From Rubrivivax benzoatilyticus JA2 = ATCC BAA-35 (GTDB lineage Bacteria; Pseudomonadota; Gammaproteobacteria; Burkholderiales; Burkholderiaceae_C): a DNA stretch of 54,025 nt. Location: NCBI RefSeq assembly GCF_000190375.1, contig NZ_AEWG01000143.1, positions 1 to 54,025 of the forward strand, in the 5' to 3' direction. Both the position numbers and the translations under genes were made by a program. The notes beneath the pieces were generated by a model. It made no database searches. It saw only the letters and a program-made list of their open reading frames with translations, and was not told the origin of the DNA. Position 1 is the first letter of the stretch. Every line of letters begins with the position of its first letter. This document shows, one piece after another, positions 1 through 8,438 of the stretch.

Positions 1-1
1 C

Positions 2-3000
2 GTGCTCGCCGCCTTGCTGCTGCTGCTCGCGCTGCCGGCGCAGGCGGCGCGCGTGCTCGTCGTCACCACCTCGCCGGTGCCACCGGCCAAGCTCGCCGCG
101 CTGGCACGCGCCGGCGGCCCGCTGGGGCTGGAGGTGCAGGCCCGCTACGTCGAGAAGCTGACGACGATCGACGCCACGCTCTGGGACGGCGCCGACCTCG
201 TGCTGCTGGACGCACCACGCGCCCACATCGAGGCCTGGATGCGCGAAAAACTCGCGCCCGCGCTGCCGGCGCTGGAGCGCCGCCGCCACGTCTGGCTGTC
301 CACCGCCGAGGCGCGCCCGCAGGGCGTGCCGGCCGATCTGGCCAAGCGCCTGCACGCCTATTACGTCAACGGCGCCGGGCCCAACCTGCGCCACTTCGTC
401 CAGACGCTGGACGACTGGCTGGACGGCCGGCCCTGGGGCGCTCACCCGGATCCGGTCGTCTTCCCGGCGAGCGGGATCTACCACCCGAAGTTTCCGGGCC
501 TCGTCACCGCGTCGACGCGCGACTACCTGGCCTGGAAGGGCGTGGCCGCCGACGGCCAGCGAGCGCCGGTCGTCGGCATCGTCTTCCACCCGCAGAGCGT
601 GGCGGCCGAGGAGACCGAGCTGCTGGACGCGCTGATCTCGCGCCTGGAAGCGCAGGGCGCCGTGCCGCTGGCCTTCTACACGCCGGTGCTCGACGCCGAC
701 GCGGTGCGCCGTGTCGCGCTCGTCGACGGCCGGCCGGCGGTCGACGTGCTGATCAACACCCAGATCACGCTGAGCGCCGAGGCGCGCCGCACCGAGTTCG
801 AGGCCCTGGGCGTGCCGGTGATCCAGGCGATGAACTACCGCCGCGGCGACACCGCCGCCTGGCGCGCCGACCCGCAGGGCGTGCGCATCGACGACGTGCC
901 GTTCTACCTGTCGCAGGCCGAGACCGCCGGCATCACCGACATCCTGATCGCCTCGGCCAACGGCGGCGCCGACGAGCGCCTGGAGCCGATCGCGCCGCAG
1001 GTCGACGCCGTCGTCGCCAAGGCGATGAAGCTCGTCGCGCTGCAGCGCAAGGCGCCGGCCGACAAACACGTCGCGCTCTTCTTCTGGAACTACCCGCCGG
1101 GCGAGAAGAACCTGTCGGCCTCGTTCATGAACCTGCCGCGCAGCCTGGTGGCGACGCTGGCGGCGCTGCGCCAGGCCGGCTACACGACCGAGACCCAGGA
1201 CGAGGCGGTGCTGACGGCCTCGCTGCAGCGATTGCTGGAGCCGGCCTACCGCCCGGCCGCCGACCGCGAGGTGCTCGAGCGGCTGCTGCGCGACGGCCTG
1301 GCCGACTGGCTGCCGGTCGCGCGCTACCGCGCCTGGCTGGCGGGCCTGCCGCCCGAGGTCGGCGCACGCATCGACGAACGCTGGGGCGCGCCCGAAACGT
1401 CGACCTGGATCGTGCGCCGCGGCGGCCAGGACGGTTTTGTCGTGCCGCGGCTGCACCTGGGCGGCATCAGCCTGCTGCCGCAGCCGCCACGCGGCGAACG
1501 CGGCGAAGACCGCGACAAGTCGATCTACCACTCGACCAGCGCCGTGCCCTCGCACCACTACTACGCCGTCTACCTCTGGGCGCGCGAGGCCTTCGCCGCC
1601 GACGCGCTGGTGCACTTCGGCACCCACGGCACGCAGGAATGGCTGCCGGGCAAGGAGCGCGGGCTTTCGGTGTTCGACGACGCGCTGCTCGCCGTCGGCG
1701 ACGTGCCGGTGGTCTACCCGTACATCGTCGACAACATCGGCGAGGCGTTGCAGACCAAGCGCCGCGGGCGCGCCGTCGTCGTCTCGCACCAGACGCCGGC
1801 GCTGGCGCCGGCCGGGCTGCACGACGCGCTGACCGCGCTGCACGACGCGCTGCACCAATGGCTGGCGCAGGGCGAAGGCCAGGTGCGCGACGCGCTGCGG
1901 CGCCAGATCGCCGACGGCGTCAAACGCGAACGCATCGCCGCCGACATGGGCTGGAGCGAGGCGCGCATCGAGGCCGACTTCCCCGCTTTCATCACCGCGC
2001 TGCACGACCACCTGCACGAACTCGCGCTGACCGTGCAGCCGGTCGGCCTGCACAGCTTCGGCCGGCCGCCCGAGGAACGCTGGCGCCTGGCGACGGTGAT
2101 GGAGATGCTGGGCCGCGAGACCATCGTCGCGCTGGCCGCGCCGGGCGAACAGGCCGACGAGGTGCTCGTCGGCGACTGGAAACAGCTCACCGAGACCGCC
2201 ACTTATCGCCGCCTGCACGAGTTCATCGTCGAAGGCGCCGACACCGCGGCGCTGCCGCCCTCGCTGCGCGAAGCGATCGAACGCGGCCGGCGCTGGTATG
2301 CCGACCTGGGCGCCGAAGGCGAGTTCGCCGGGCTGCTGGACGCGCTGGCCGGGCGTTACCGGCCGACCAGCTACGGCGGCGACCCGATCAAGAACCCCGA
2401 CTCGCTGCCGACCGGGCGCAACCTCTACGGCTTCGACCCGTCGCGGGTGCCGACCAAGGCCGCCTGGGAAGCCGGCAAGCAGGCGCTGGAGCAGCTGGCC
2501 GCCGCGCACCGCGCCAAGACCGGGCGCACGCCGGCCAAGCTGGCGTTCACGCTGTGGTCGGTGGAGACGATGCGCCACCAGGGCCTGCTCGAAGCGCAGG
2601 CGCTGTGGGCGCTGGGTGTCGAGCCGGTCTGGGACGCCGGCGGGCGGGTCGCCGACGTCAAGCTCGTGCCGCGCGCCGCGCTGGGCCGGCCGCGCATCGA
2701 CGTCGTGCTCTCGGCCACCGGGCTGTACCGTGACCACTTCCCGAACGTGATGCGCCAGCTCGCCAAGGCGGCCCGGCTCGCGTCCCAGGCCGACGAAGCC
2801 GACAACCCGGTGGCGGCCAACGCACGCCGCATCGCCGCCGGGCTGCGTGCACGGGGACTGGACGCAGCGGCCGCCGAACGCGCCGGGCAGACGCGCATCT
2901 TCTCGTCCGAGTCGGGCCGTTACGGCAGCGGCCTGGACGATGCGGCACTGGCCACCGACACCTGGAAGACCCAGGCCGAAGGCGACCGCAAGCTGGCGAC

Positions 3001-3922
3001 GCTGTACCTGTCGCGCATGCAGTACGCCTACGGCCCCGACGAAGGCGAGTGGGGCCAGGCCGGCGCCAAGGCGAATCTTTACGCCGAGCACCTGAAGGGC
3101 ACCGAAGGCGCGGTGCTGGCGCGCAGCTCCAACCTCTACGGCATGCTGACCACCGACGACCCCTTCCAGTACCTGGGCGGGCTGTCGCTGGCCGTGCGCC
3201 ACCTCGACGGCAAGGCGCCCGAGCTCTACATCAGCAACCTGCGCGGCCCGGGCGCAGGGCGCGTCGAAGGCGCCGCCGAGTTCCTCGCCAAGGAGCTGGC
3301 GACACGCAACTTCCACCCCGGCCACATCAGCGGCCTGATGGCCGAGGGCTACGCCGGCACGCTGCAGGTGCTGGACGGCATCAACAACTTCGCCGGCTGG
3401 CAGAGCGTGGCGCGCGAGATCGTTCGCGACGACCAGTGGCAGGAGTTCATGGACGTCTACGTCCGCGACAAGCACCAGCTCGGCATCCGCCGCTGGTTCG
3501 AGAGCCGCAACCCGCACGCGATGGCGCAGGTCATCGAACGAATGCTCGAAGCCGCGCGCCTGGGCCAGTGGAAGGCCGCGCCGGAGAGCGTCGCCGAGCT
3601 GAAACAGCGCTGGCGCGAGCTGGCGCAGCGCCACGACGTGCGCCCCGACAGCGCCGCGTTCGCGGCCTTCGTCGGCTACGGCCTCGCGCCGCAGCCGGCC
3701 GCGCTGGCGCCCACGCCGGCAAAGCCCGCCGAAGCGGCCCCCGTTCCCCCCGAGCCCGCCGCGGCAAGGCCCCCGGTCGAGGGCCTGCTGCTCGAACGTG
3801 TCGCCCCGCCGCCGGCCGAGGCCTCGCGTGCCGCAGTGGCGCTGGCCGCCATCGCGCTGGCGCTGGCCGGCGGCGCGCTGCGTGGCCGGCGCTCCCGTTC
3901 CTCTCTTTCGTTCGCCACCTGA
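2..3922 (+). CDS. CobN-like class I chelatase subunit, exported and membrane anchored (HmuS-like); 5' end may be cut
   Basis: About 1306 residues, the size of CobN/BchH large chelatase subunits. The family signature around residue 540 (FGTHGTQEWLPGKE) is present, followed by GGDPIKNPDSLPTGRNLYGF near 790 and LTTDDPFQYLGGL near 1050. Unlike B12-pathway CobN it starts with a hydrophobic segment ending AQA, which looks like a signal peptide, and ends with an Ala/Pro-rich linker and one transmembrane helix followed by RGRRSR. It therefore probably works in the periplasm, anchored to the inner membrane. The first visible codon is GTG at base 2 and the hydrophobic core begins at once without a charged n-region, so the real start may lie left of the window. 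It is followed after 16 bp by an ExbB-type channel gene and a DUF2149 gene, the same set seen in hmuSTUV-type loci, which points to metal or tetrapyrrole handling at the envelope rather than B12 synthesis. No CobS/CobT genes are nearby. Confidence 0.85.
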   Translation: MLAALLLLLALPAQAARVLVVTTSPVPPAKLAALARAGGPLGLEVQARYVEKLTTIDATLWDGADLVLLDAPRAHIEAWMREKLAPALPALERRRHVWLSTAEARPQGVPADLAKRLHAYYVNGAGPNLRHFVQTLDDWLDGRPWGAHPDPVVFPASGIYHPKFPGLVTASTRDYLAWKGVAADGQRAPVVGIVFHPQSVAAEETELLDALISRLEAQGAVPLAFYTPVLDADAVRRVALVDGRPAVDVLINTQITLSAEARRTEFEALGVPVIQAMNYRRGDTAAWRADPQGVRIDDVPFYLSQAETAGITDILIASANGGADERLEPIAPQVDAVVAKAMKLVALQRKAPADKHVALFFWNYPPGEKNLSASFMNLPRSLVATLAALRQAGYTTETQDEAVLTASLQRLLEPAYRPAADREVLERLLRDGLADWLPVARYRAWLAGLPPEVGARIDERWGAPETSTWIVRRGGQDGFVVPRLHLGGISLLPQPPRGERGEDRDKSIYHSTSAVPSHHYYAVYLWAREAFAADALVHFGTHGTQEWLPGKERGLSVFDDALLAVGDVPVVYPYIVDNIGEALQTKRRGRAVVVSHQTPALAPAGLHDALTALHDALHQWLAQGEGQVRDALRRQIADGVKRERIAADMGWSEARIEADFPAFITALHDHLHELALTVQPVGLHSFGRPPEERWRLATVMEMLGRETIVALAAPGEQADEVLVGDWKQLTETATYRRLHEFIVEGADTAALPPSLREAIERGRRWYADLGAEGEFAGLLDALAGRYRPTSYGGDPIKNPDSLPTGRNLYGFDPSRVPTKAAWEAGKQALEQLAAAHRAKTGRTPAKLAFTLWSVETMRHQGLLEAQALWALGVEPVWDAGGRVADVKLVPRAALGRPRIDVVLSATGLYRDHFPNVMRQLAKAARLASQADEADNPVAANARRIAAGLRARGLDAAAAERAGQTRIFSSESGRYGSGLDDAALATDTWKTQAEGDRKLATLYLSRMQYAYGPDEGEWGQAGAKANLYAEHLKGTEGAVLARSSNLYGMLTTDDPFQYLGGLSLAVRHLDGKAPELYISNLRGPGAGRVEGAAEFLAKELATRNFHPGHISGLMAEGYAGTLQVLDGINNFAGWQSVAREIVRDDQWQEFMDVYVRDKHQLGIRRWFESRNPHAMAQVIERMLEAARLGQWKAAPESVAELKQRWRELAQRHDVRPDSAAFAAFVGYGLAPQPAALAPTPAKPAEAAPVPPEPAAARPPVEGLLLERVAPPPAEASRAAVALAAIALALAGGALRGRRSRSSLSFAT

Positions 3923-3938
3923 AGGCAGCCCACACGCC

Positions 3939-4424
3939 ATGAACCACGCACTCGAATCGACCATGTACGACGTCGCGCAGCTGTTCCTGCTGCCGACGCT
4001 GGCGCTGATCGCGCTGCTCTTCCTCTACGCCTTCTGGGCGCTGGGCGAGTTCCTGACGCTCGCCTGGCAGCGCCGGCGCGGCGGCGGCCGGCCGCTGCTG
4101 GCCGCCGACCGTGCCGCCGGCGGCCTGAGCGACGACGCGCTGGACCTGCACGCCCACCGGATGCTGGAGACGCAGCGCATCGCCAGCCGCGTGACGCCGA
4201 TGCTGGGGCTCGTCGCGACGATGATCCCGATGGGCCCGGCGCTGAAGTCGCTGTCCGACGGCAACCTGGCGCAGGTGTCGCAGAACCTCACCGTCGCGTT
4301 CTCGGCGGTGATCCTGGCGCTGATCGCGGCGTCGATCACCTTCTGGGTCGTCAACGTGCGCCGACGCTGGCTGGCCGAGGAACTGGTCGAGATCGCCGCC
4401 GCCCGCGGCAAGGCGGTGGCATGA
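3939..4424 (+). CDS. MotA/TolQ/ExbB-type proton channel family protein
   Basis: 161 residues with three hydrophobic stretches: one near residues 12-38, then a pair around 85-100 and 112-135 (VAFSAVILALIAASITFWVV). The central segment RVTPMLGLVATMIPMGPALKSL with a short soluble loop before it is typical of the TolQ/ExbB channel core (GLLGTVxGM-like). ATG at 3939 follows the chelatase stop by 16 bp and the stop overlaps the next gene (ATGA), so the three genes are translationally coupled. By family, such subunits use proton motive force to energise an outer-membrane or periplasmic partner; here the partner is likely the chelatase/DUF2149 module. No ExbD or TonB is visible in the window. Confidence 0.8.
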   Translation: MNHALESTMYDVAQLFLLPTLALIALLFLYAFWALGEFLTLAWQRRRGGGRPLLAADRAAGGLSDDALDLHAHRMLETQRIASRVTPMLGLVATMIPMGPALKSLSDGNLAQVSQNLTVAFSAVILALIAASITFWVVNVRRRWLAEELVEIAAARGKAVA

Positions 4425-4738
4425 AGCTGCTGCACGAACCGCAGGACGACGACCCCATCCTCTCGGTCGTCAACCTGATCGACATCTTCCTCGTCGTCAT
4501 CGCCGCGCTGCTGATCACGGTGGCGCAGAACCCGCTGATGAACCCGTTCTCCAAGCGCGACGTCACCGTCATCACCGACCCGGGCAAACCGAGCATGGAG
4601 ATGGTCGTCAAGAAGGGCGAGAAGATCGAGCGTTACAAGGCCAGCGGCGCGATCGGCAGCGGCGACGGCGAGAAGGCCGGCGTCGCCTACCGGATGAAGG
4701 ACGGTTCCATCGTCTACGTGCCCGAAGGCGGCTCCTGA
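4421..4738 (+). CDS. DUF2149 family single-pass membrane protein
   Basis: 105 residues: a short cytoplasmic start, a transmembrane helix (residues about 12-33, SVVNLIDIFLVVIAALLITVA), then a periplasmic domain with repeated Lys/Asp/Gly. The topology is like ExbD/TolR, and DUF2149 proteins are known to be encoded next to CobN-like and ExbB-like genes. The start overlaps the ExbB-like stop by 4 bp. Its 3' end overlaps the convergent gene on the minus strand by 25 bp. Probable role: the ExbD-like stator partner of the channel; this is inferred from topology and context. Confidence 0.8.
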   Translation: MKLLHEPQDDDPILSVVNLIDIFLVVIAALLITVAQNPLMNPFSKRDVTVITDPGKPSMEMVVKKGEKIERYKASGAIGSGDGEKAGVAYRMKDGSIVYVPEGGS

Positions 4739-5226
4739 GCGGCGCGGCGCCAGACGGCGGCCGCACCCGAACACAGCAGCAGCGCCAGCAGCAGCGCGAA
4801 CACCAGCACCGCGCCGCCGCGCCCGGCCGGCGCGACGCAGCCGACCAGCTGCACCAGCCAGAAGACGAAGGCCGCCACGTAGGGCAGGAACAGCGTCCAG
4901 CGCGCCGCCGTCAGCGCGCCGGGTGCGCGGTGCGCGCGCACCAGGCGCCAGTGCGGCGCGGTGGCGAAATGCTGGTCCAGCGCACGCCACCAGGCGATCA
5001 GGTTGCGCGACAGCACGACCTCGATCGTGCCGGCGACGATGCTGAGCCCCAGCCCGGTGGCCGCCAGCAGCGTCGGCGACGGCGGCGGCTCGGCGTCGTA
5101 ATAGACCTTGGCCAGCGCCGCGATCGCGCCCAGGAAGAAGGGCAGCGCGATGAAGCGGATCGAGCTGTGTGCGCGGATGAAGGCCAGCGTCTCGCGCACG
5201 GCGTCGTCGGCCGGATCGTGCGGCAT
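4714..5226 (-). CDS. Predicted four-helix inner-membrane protein, unknown function
   Basis: 170 residues with four hydrophobic helices, arranged as two pairs (FIALPFFLGAIAALAKV and LLAATGLGLSIVAGTIEVV; then TLFLPYVAAFVFWLVQLVG and GGAVLVFALLLALLLC) separated by a basic, Trp/His-containing loop. No family recognised. The 3' end overlaps the DUF2149 gene tail-to-tail by 25 bp, so no terminator separates them. The ATG at 5226 gives a hydrophilic N-terminus of about 20 residues. Compositional bias matches the neighbours, so it looks like a resident gene. Confidence 0.65.
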   Translation of the reverse strand: MPHDPADDAVRETLAFIRAHSSIRFIALPFFLGAIAALAKVYYDAEPPPSPTLLAATGLGLSIVAGTIEVVLSRNLIAWWRALDQHFATAPHWRLVRAHRAPGALTAARWTLFLPYVAAFVFWLVQLVGCVAPAGRGGAVLVFALLLALLLCSGAAAVWRRAAQEPPSGT

Positions 5227-5381
5227 CGGGACCTCGCGAAGGCGGCGGACGGCGGTCCGGGAGCCCAGTGTCGCGCGCCGGCGCGGCCTCCGCGTCGCGG
5301 CGAACCCGCAAACCTGTCACGAGCAAAGACCGCGTCGCCAGCGTACGATTTGCGCGTTTCGCCCCCCGCCAGGAGAAGCCG

Positions 5382-5849
5382 ATGCAAGGCCACCCCGCCA
5401 TCCTCGACGCGCTGAACGCGCTGCTGGTCGACGAGCTTGCCGCCCGCGACCAGTACTTCATCCATTCGCGCATGCTGTCGGAATGGGGCCTCACCAAGCT
5501 GGCCGACCGCATCGGCCACGAGATGGAAGACGAGACGGCGCACGCCGACGCGCTGATCCGCCGCATCCTGATGCTGGGCGGCACGCCGCGCATGACGCCC
5601 AGCGCACTGGACGTCGGCCACGACGTGCCGTCGATCCTGCAGAACGACCTGGCCGTCGAGCTGCGGGTCGTGCAGCACCTGCGCGAGGTGATGGCGCTGT
5701 GCGAGACCGAACGCGACTACGTCACGCGCGACATCCTGCTGCCGATGCTCGACGACACCGAGCAGGACCACGCCCACTGGCTGGAACAGCAGCTGCGCCT
5801 GATCGGCCTGGTGACGCTGCCGAACTACCTGCAGAGCCAGATGTCCTGA
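5382..5849 (+). CDS. bfr: Bacterioferritin (iron-storage ferritin) lacking the usual heme-ligand Met
   Basis: 155 residues, the normal length for the 24-mer bacterioferritin subunit. Diiron ligands are in place: Glu18 (VDELAARDQYF), Glu51 and His54 (DETAHAD), a Glu near 93 (DLAVEL) and Glu126/His129 (EQDHAHW). The residue equivalent to Met52 of E. coli Bfr, which ligates heme at the subunit interface, is Thr52 here. By family the protein oxidises Fe(II) and stores it as ferric mineral; this subunit probably cannot bind heme in the classical way. ATG 5382 is preceded by GGAGAAG at good spacing. An upstream in-frame extension exists but lacks family similarity. Confidence 0.92.
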   Translation: MQGHPAILDALNALLVDELAARDQYFIHSRMLSEWGLTKLADRIGHEMEDETAHADALIRRILMLGGTPRMTPSALDVGHDVPSILQNDLAVELRVVQHLREVMALCETERDYVTRDILLPMLDDTEQDHAHWLEQQLRLIGLVTLPNYLQSQMS

Positions 5850-5904
5850 ACGCCGCGGAACGCGGCTTGCCGGCCTTCGCGGCATCTGGACCGCAGGAGC
5901 CGGC

Positions 5905-6390
5905 ATGGACGACAAGACGATCTGGGTGCTGGTGGCCGACGAGGCCATCGCACGTTTGCTGCGCCGCCCCGACGGCGGCGGCGCGCTCGAACCCGTCGAG
6001 GAATTGACCGACCCGGCCGCGCACGCCCGCGGCCGCGACCTGCGCGACGACGCGGTCGGCCGCCGCACCGGCGGCGTGCCCGCCGGTGCGCCCGAAAGCA
6101 CGCGCGGCGGCACGGCCACCGCGTCGGCCGGCGAGGACGAACGCCACCACGAAGCCGAGAGCTTCGCGCGCCGCGTCGCCGCGCGGCTGCACGAGGCGGC
6201 GCTGGCGCACCGCTTCGACGAACTGCACCTGGCCGCCGCGCCGCGTTTCCTCGGCCTGCTGCGCAAGGCGTTCTCGCCGCAGGTGCAGCAGCGTCTGGGG
6301 CGGCAGTTCGACAAGGACCTGGTGCAGGTCGACAACGCCGAACTGGCCGAACGCTTCTTCCCGCGGCCGCGGCGGACCGGCCCTGGTTGA
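5905..6390 (+). CDS. Host-attachment (Host_attach) family protein
   Basis: 161 residues beginning MDDKTIWVLVADEAIARLL, the beta-strand start of the family known as 'protein required for attachment to host cells'. A variable, Gly/Ala-rich middle (about 35-85) is followed by the conserved helix ESFARRVAARLHEAA, the strand LHLAAAPRFLGLLR and the terminal LVQVDNAELAERFF. The fold is related to archaeal eRF1 domain 2. The biochemical role is not settled; the family name comes from plant-associated bacteria. It lies 55 bp after bfr in the same direction with an AGGAG-like site at 5896, so the two may be cotranscribed. Confidence 0.8.
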   Translation: MDDKTIWVLVADEAIARLLRRPDGGGALEPVEELTDPAAHARGRDLRDDAVGRRTGGVPAGAPESTRGGTATASAGEDERHHEAESFARRVAARLHEAALAHRFDELHLAAAPRFLGLLRKAFSPQVQQRLGRQFDKDLVQVDNAELAERFFPRPRRTGPG

Positions 6391-6400
6391 AGCCCAGGGC

Positions 6401-6991
6401 TCAGTTCGCTGAAGCAGCCGCTCGGTCCCACTCGGAACAGAGCTTGCGGAAAGAGCGGCTGTTCGTGAACGCCTGTTGGAGGTCCATCCTGGCCGAGAAG
6501 GCGGGCTGATCGGTCGTCTCGCCGTAGCTCGCACCACCCATCCTGAGCCGCATCCATCCTTTGGCGTCACGCGGCGACTCCGCCGCGACGGTTTCCTTCG
6601 GGTCGAAACGAAAGCCCCGATGCCCGTGCAGCGAGGCCGCGGCGGCAATGAACCATGCCTCGTACTCCCGGTTGGCAAGTACCACCGAGACGCGGCGGTG
6701 CGGAACGATTCGCACGGCGTCCGCCAGCACGGCGGCCGCCCTTTGTGCCGGGCAGTCATCGTCGGCGTCGAAGAGCACGAGGATCCAGTCGCCTTCGCCA
6801 CACTTGGCGGCCGCGAGCTGCAGATGGCGCTCGAACTCCTGCGGGCGGTTCAGAAAGCGGTCCCGCTTGACGCGGATCGGCAGCGCGATCTCGGCGTGGA
6901 GCTCCGGCGAGCGCCATTGCGCGATCCGCCGCAGCAGCACGGGCAATGCTTTGACCTCGCCGTCGCCTTCGACGACCGCCACGACTTTCAT
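6401..6991 (-). CDS. DUF4276 family protein, TOPRIM-like; partner of the upstream AAA ATPase
   Basis: 196 residues. The start VVAVVEGDGEVKALPVLLRR carries the acidic VEGxGE motif and WILVLFDADDDCP the second acidic strand (DxDxD), as in TOPRIM nuclease/primase-like folds; NREYEAWFIAA is the third conserved block of DUF4276. ATG at 6991 overlaps the ATPase stop (ATGA), so the two are coupled. By architecture this is the putative effector nuclease of a two-gene ATPase/TOPRIM system comparable in layout to OLD-family or PARIS pairs. A defence role is inference. Confidence 0.78.
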   Translation of the reverse strand: MKVVAVVEGDGEVKALPVLLRRIAQWRSPELHAEIALPIRVKRDRFLNRPQEFERHLQLAAAKCGEGDWILVLFDADDDCPAQRAAAVLADAVRIVPHRRVSVVLANREYEAWFIAAAASLHGHRGFRFDPKETVAAESPRDAKGWMRLRMGGASYGETTDQPAFSARMDLQQAFTNSRSFRKLCSEWDRAAASAN

Positions 6992-8199
6992 CGTGCCAGG
7001 TTGCCGAAGAGTTCTGTCTGGCGCGCCTGCTGTTCCGCCAGCACCTGGCGGTCGGGTGCCAACTGGTTCAGCCTCAGCAGTTCACCCGGGGAGAACAGGT
7101 GCCGGCGCAGCACGTCTCTTGACGCTTCGTCCAGCGGTGCGATCCGCGTCTCGCCGCCTTCGGACGCGACGACGAGGAACGAGTCGGCGGGAATGTTCGG
7201 ATCGTCCAGCAGGTCGGGGCTGTGGCTGGTGACGATGATCTGCGTGTTCTCAGAAGCCCGGGACAGCGCTTCGCGCAGCGCCGAACTGGCAGCCGGGTGC
7301 AGCGCGGTTTCGGGTTCTTCGATGCCGACGAGGCTGGGCGCGTAGTCGCGATTGGCCTGGAACAGCGCGACCAGCACGCCGAGCGCACGCAGAGTGCCGT
7401 CCGACATGTTCTGCGCGAGGAAGCGCCATGGGTGGTTCGCGCCCGCCATTTCCTGGCGGAACTCCAGCGTTTCCATCGGGCCGAACTGAACTCGTTGGAC
7501 GCCCTGCACCGTCGGCACGACGGTTTGGAGGTAGTCCTGGATGATGGCCGTCTGCTCCGAGCCGACACGCTCCAGGTGGCCAAGGACGCTGGCGATGTTC
7601 TCCCCGGCGGGCTTGAGCAGCCGGCCCTCCTGAGGCTTCTGCAGCTCGCGCATCAGCTTCGGGTCCAGGTTGTAGAAACCCATCGACGACAAGGCGTCGA
7701 ACACCGGGCGGAAGACCGCCAGGCCCGAAGCGGCGACCAGCGCCAGGCGATCCGAGGTGATGGCGGGGAAGCTGCTTTCGCTGCAGTCGTGCAGCTTGCC
7801 GCGTTCGATGCGGTAGAACGGCCCGCGGCCGATGCCGCCGACGATGCATTCTTCGGCAAAGACCTCGTAGCCGCGGTCCTTCAGCGCACCGATGTTGAAC
7901 GCGTAGTGGCCGCATTGACCGCCCGCGAGTTCGAACTCGAGCCGGACGCCGAAATGGGTCGGATGCCCGCTCGAACGCCGCCGGACTTCGTTGAGGCCAC
8001 CGCGTTCGTTGATCGCGTTGTCCAGCGATCCGTTCAGCGCGTCGCGCACCAGATGCAGGGCATCCACGAAATTGCTCTTGCCCGAGGCATTGGCGCCGAC
8101 GAGATAGGTCTGCGCGCGCAAGGGCACATCGCAATGGCCGATGCTCTTGTAGTTGCGCAGGATGACGCGCTTCAGGAAGGTCCTGGGGGTCGGTGTCAT
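6988..8199 (-). CDS. OLD/RecF-like AAA ATPase of the ABC-type clade
   Basis: 403 residues. Walker A GANASGKSN lies near residue 35 after ILRNYKSIGHCDVPL, typical of SMC/RecF-like ATPases that act on nucleic acid. An ABC-type signature follows (NMSDGTLRALGVL, about 267), then Walker B LVGIEEPE with catalytic Glu (about 292) and the H-loop IIVTSHSPDLLD (about 325). The middle region has no coiled coil of SMC length. It is the first gene of a two-gene unit with the DUF4276 protein. Such pairs are common in anti-phage loci, but nothing here proves that function. The base composition is slightly less extreme than its neighbours. Confidence 0.85.
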   Translation of the reverse strand: MTPTPRTFLKRVILRNYKSIGHCDVPLRAQTYLVGANASGKSNFVDALHLVRDALNGSLDNAINERGGLNEVRRRSSGHPTHFGVRLEFELAGGQCGHYAFNIGALKDRGYEVFAEECIVGGIGRGPFYRIERGKLHDCSESSFPAITSDRLALVAASGLAVFRPVFDALSSMGFYNLDPKLMRELQKPQEGRLLKPAGENIASVLGHLERVGSEQTAIIQDYLQTVVPTVQGVQRVQFGPMETLEFRQEMAGANHPWRFLAQNMSDGTLRALGVLVALFQANRDYAPSLVGIEEPETALHPAASSALREALSRASENTQIIVTSHSPDLLDDPNIPADSFLVVASEGGETRIAPLDEASRDVLRRHLFSPGELLRLNQLAPDRQVLAEQQARQTELFGNLAR

Positions 8200-8438
8200 G
8201 GTCGTCGTCGATGTGCCCGATGGACGGGAGAGCCGGTGGGCGAGCCGATCGTGCAGCGAGGGCCCTGGGGCCGGCCGTCCGGTGGGTGCATCTTAGGCGC
8301 AGCAAGCGCTGCGCCTGCCAACGATCTGCGGGTTCCGCCGGCGACTTCGACACGGCCCCGATGTAACGGTCTGCCGCAGCGCTCAACCGCCCCGCCTCCC
8401 GGCCGAAGAGCCGGGATCGGCGACGGCGGGAGACGCAG

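Noticed and set aside
6401..8199. Retron or Septu/Gabija identity for the ATPase pair
   Set aside because: No reverse transcriptase, no HNH or UvrD-like helicase; the domain set does not match those systems.
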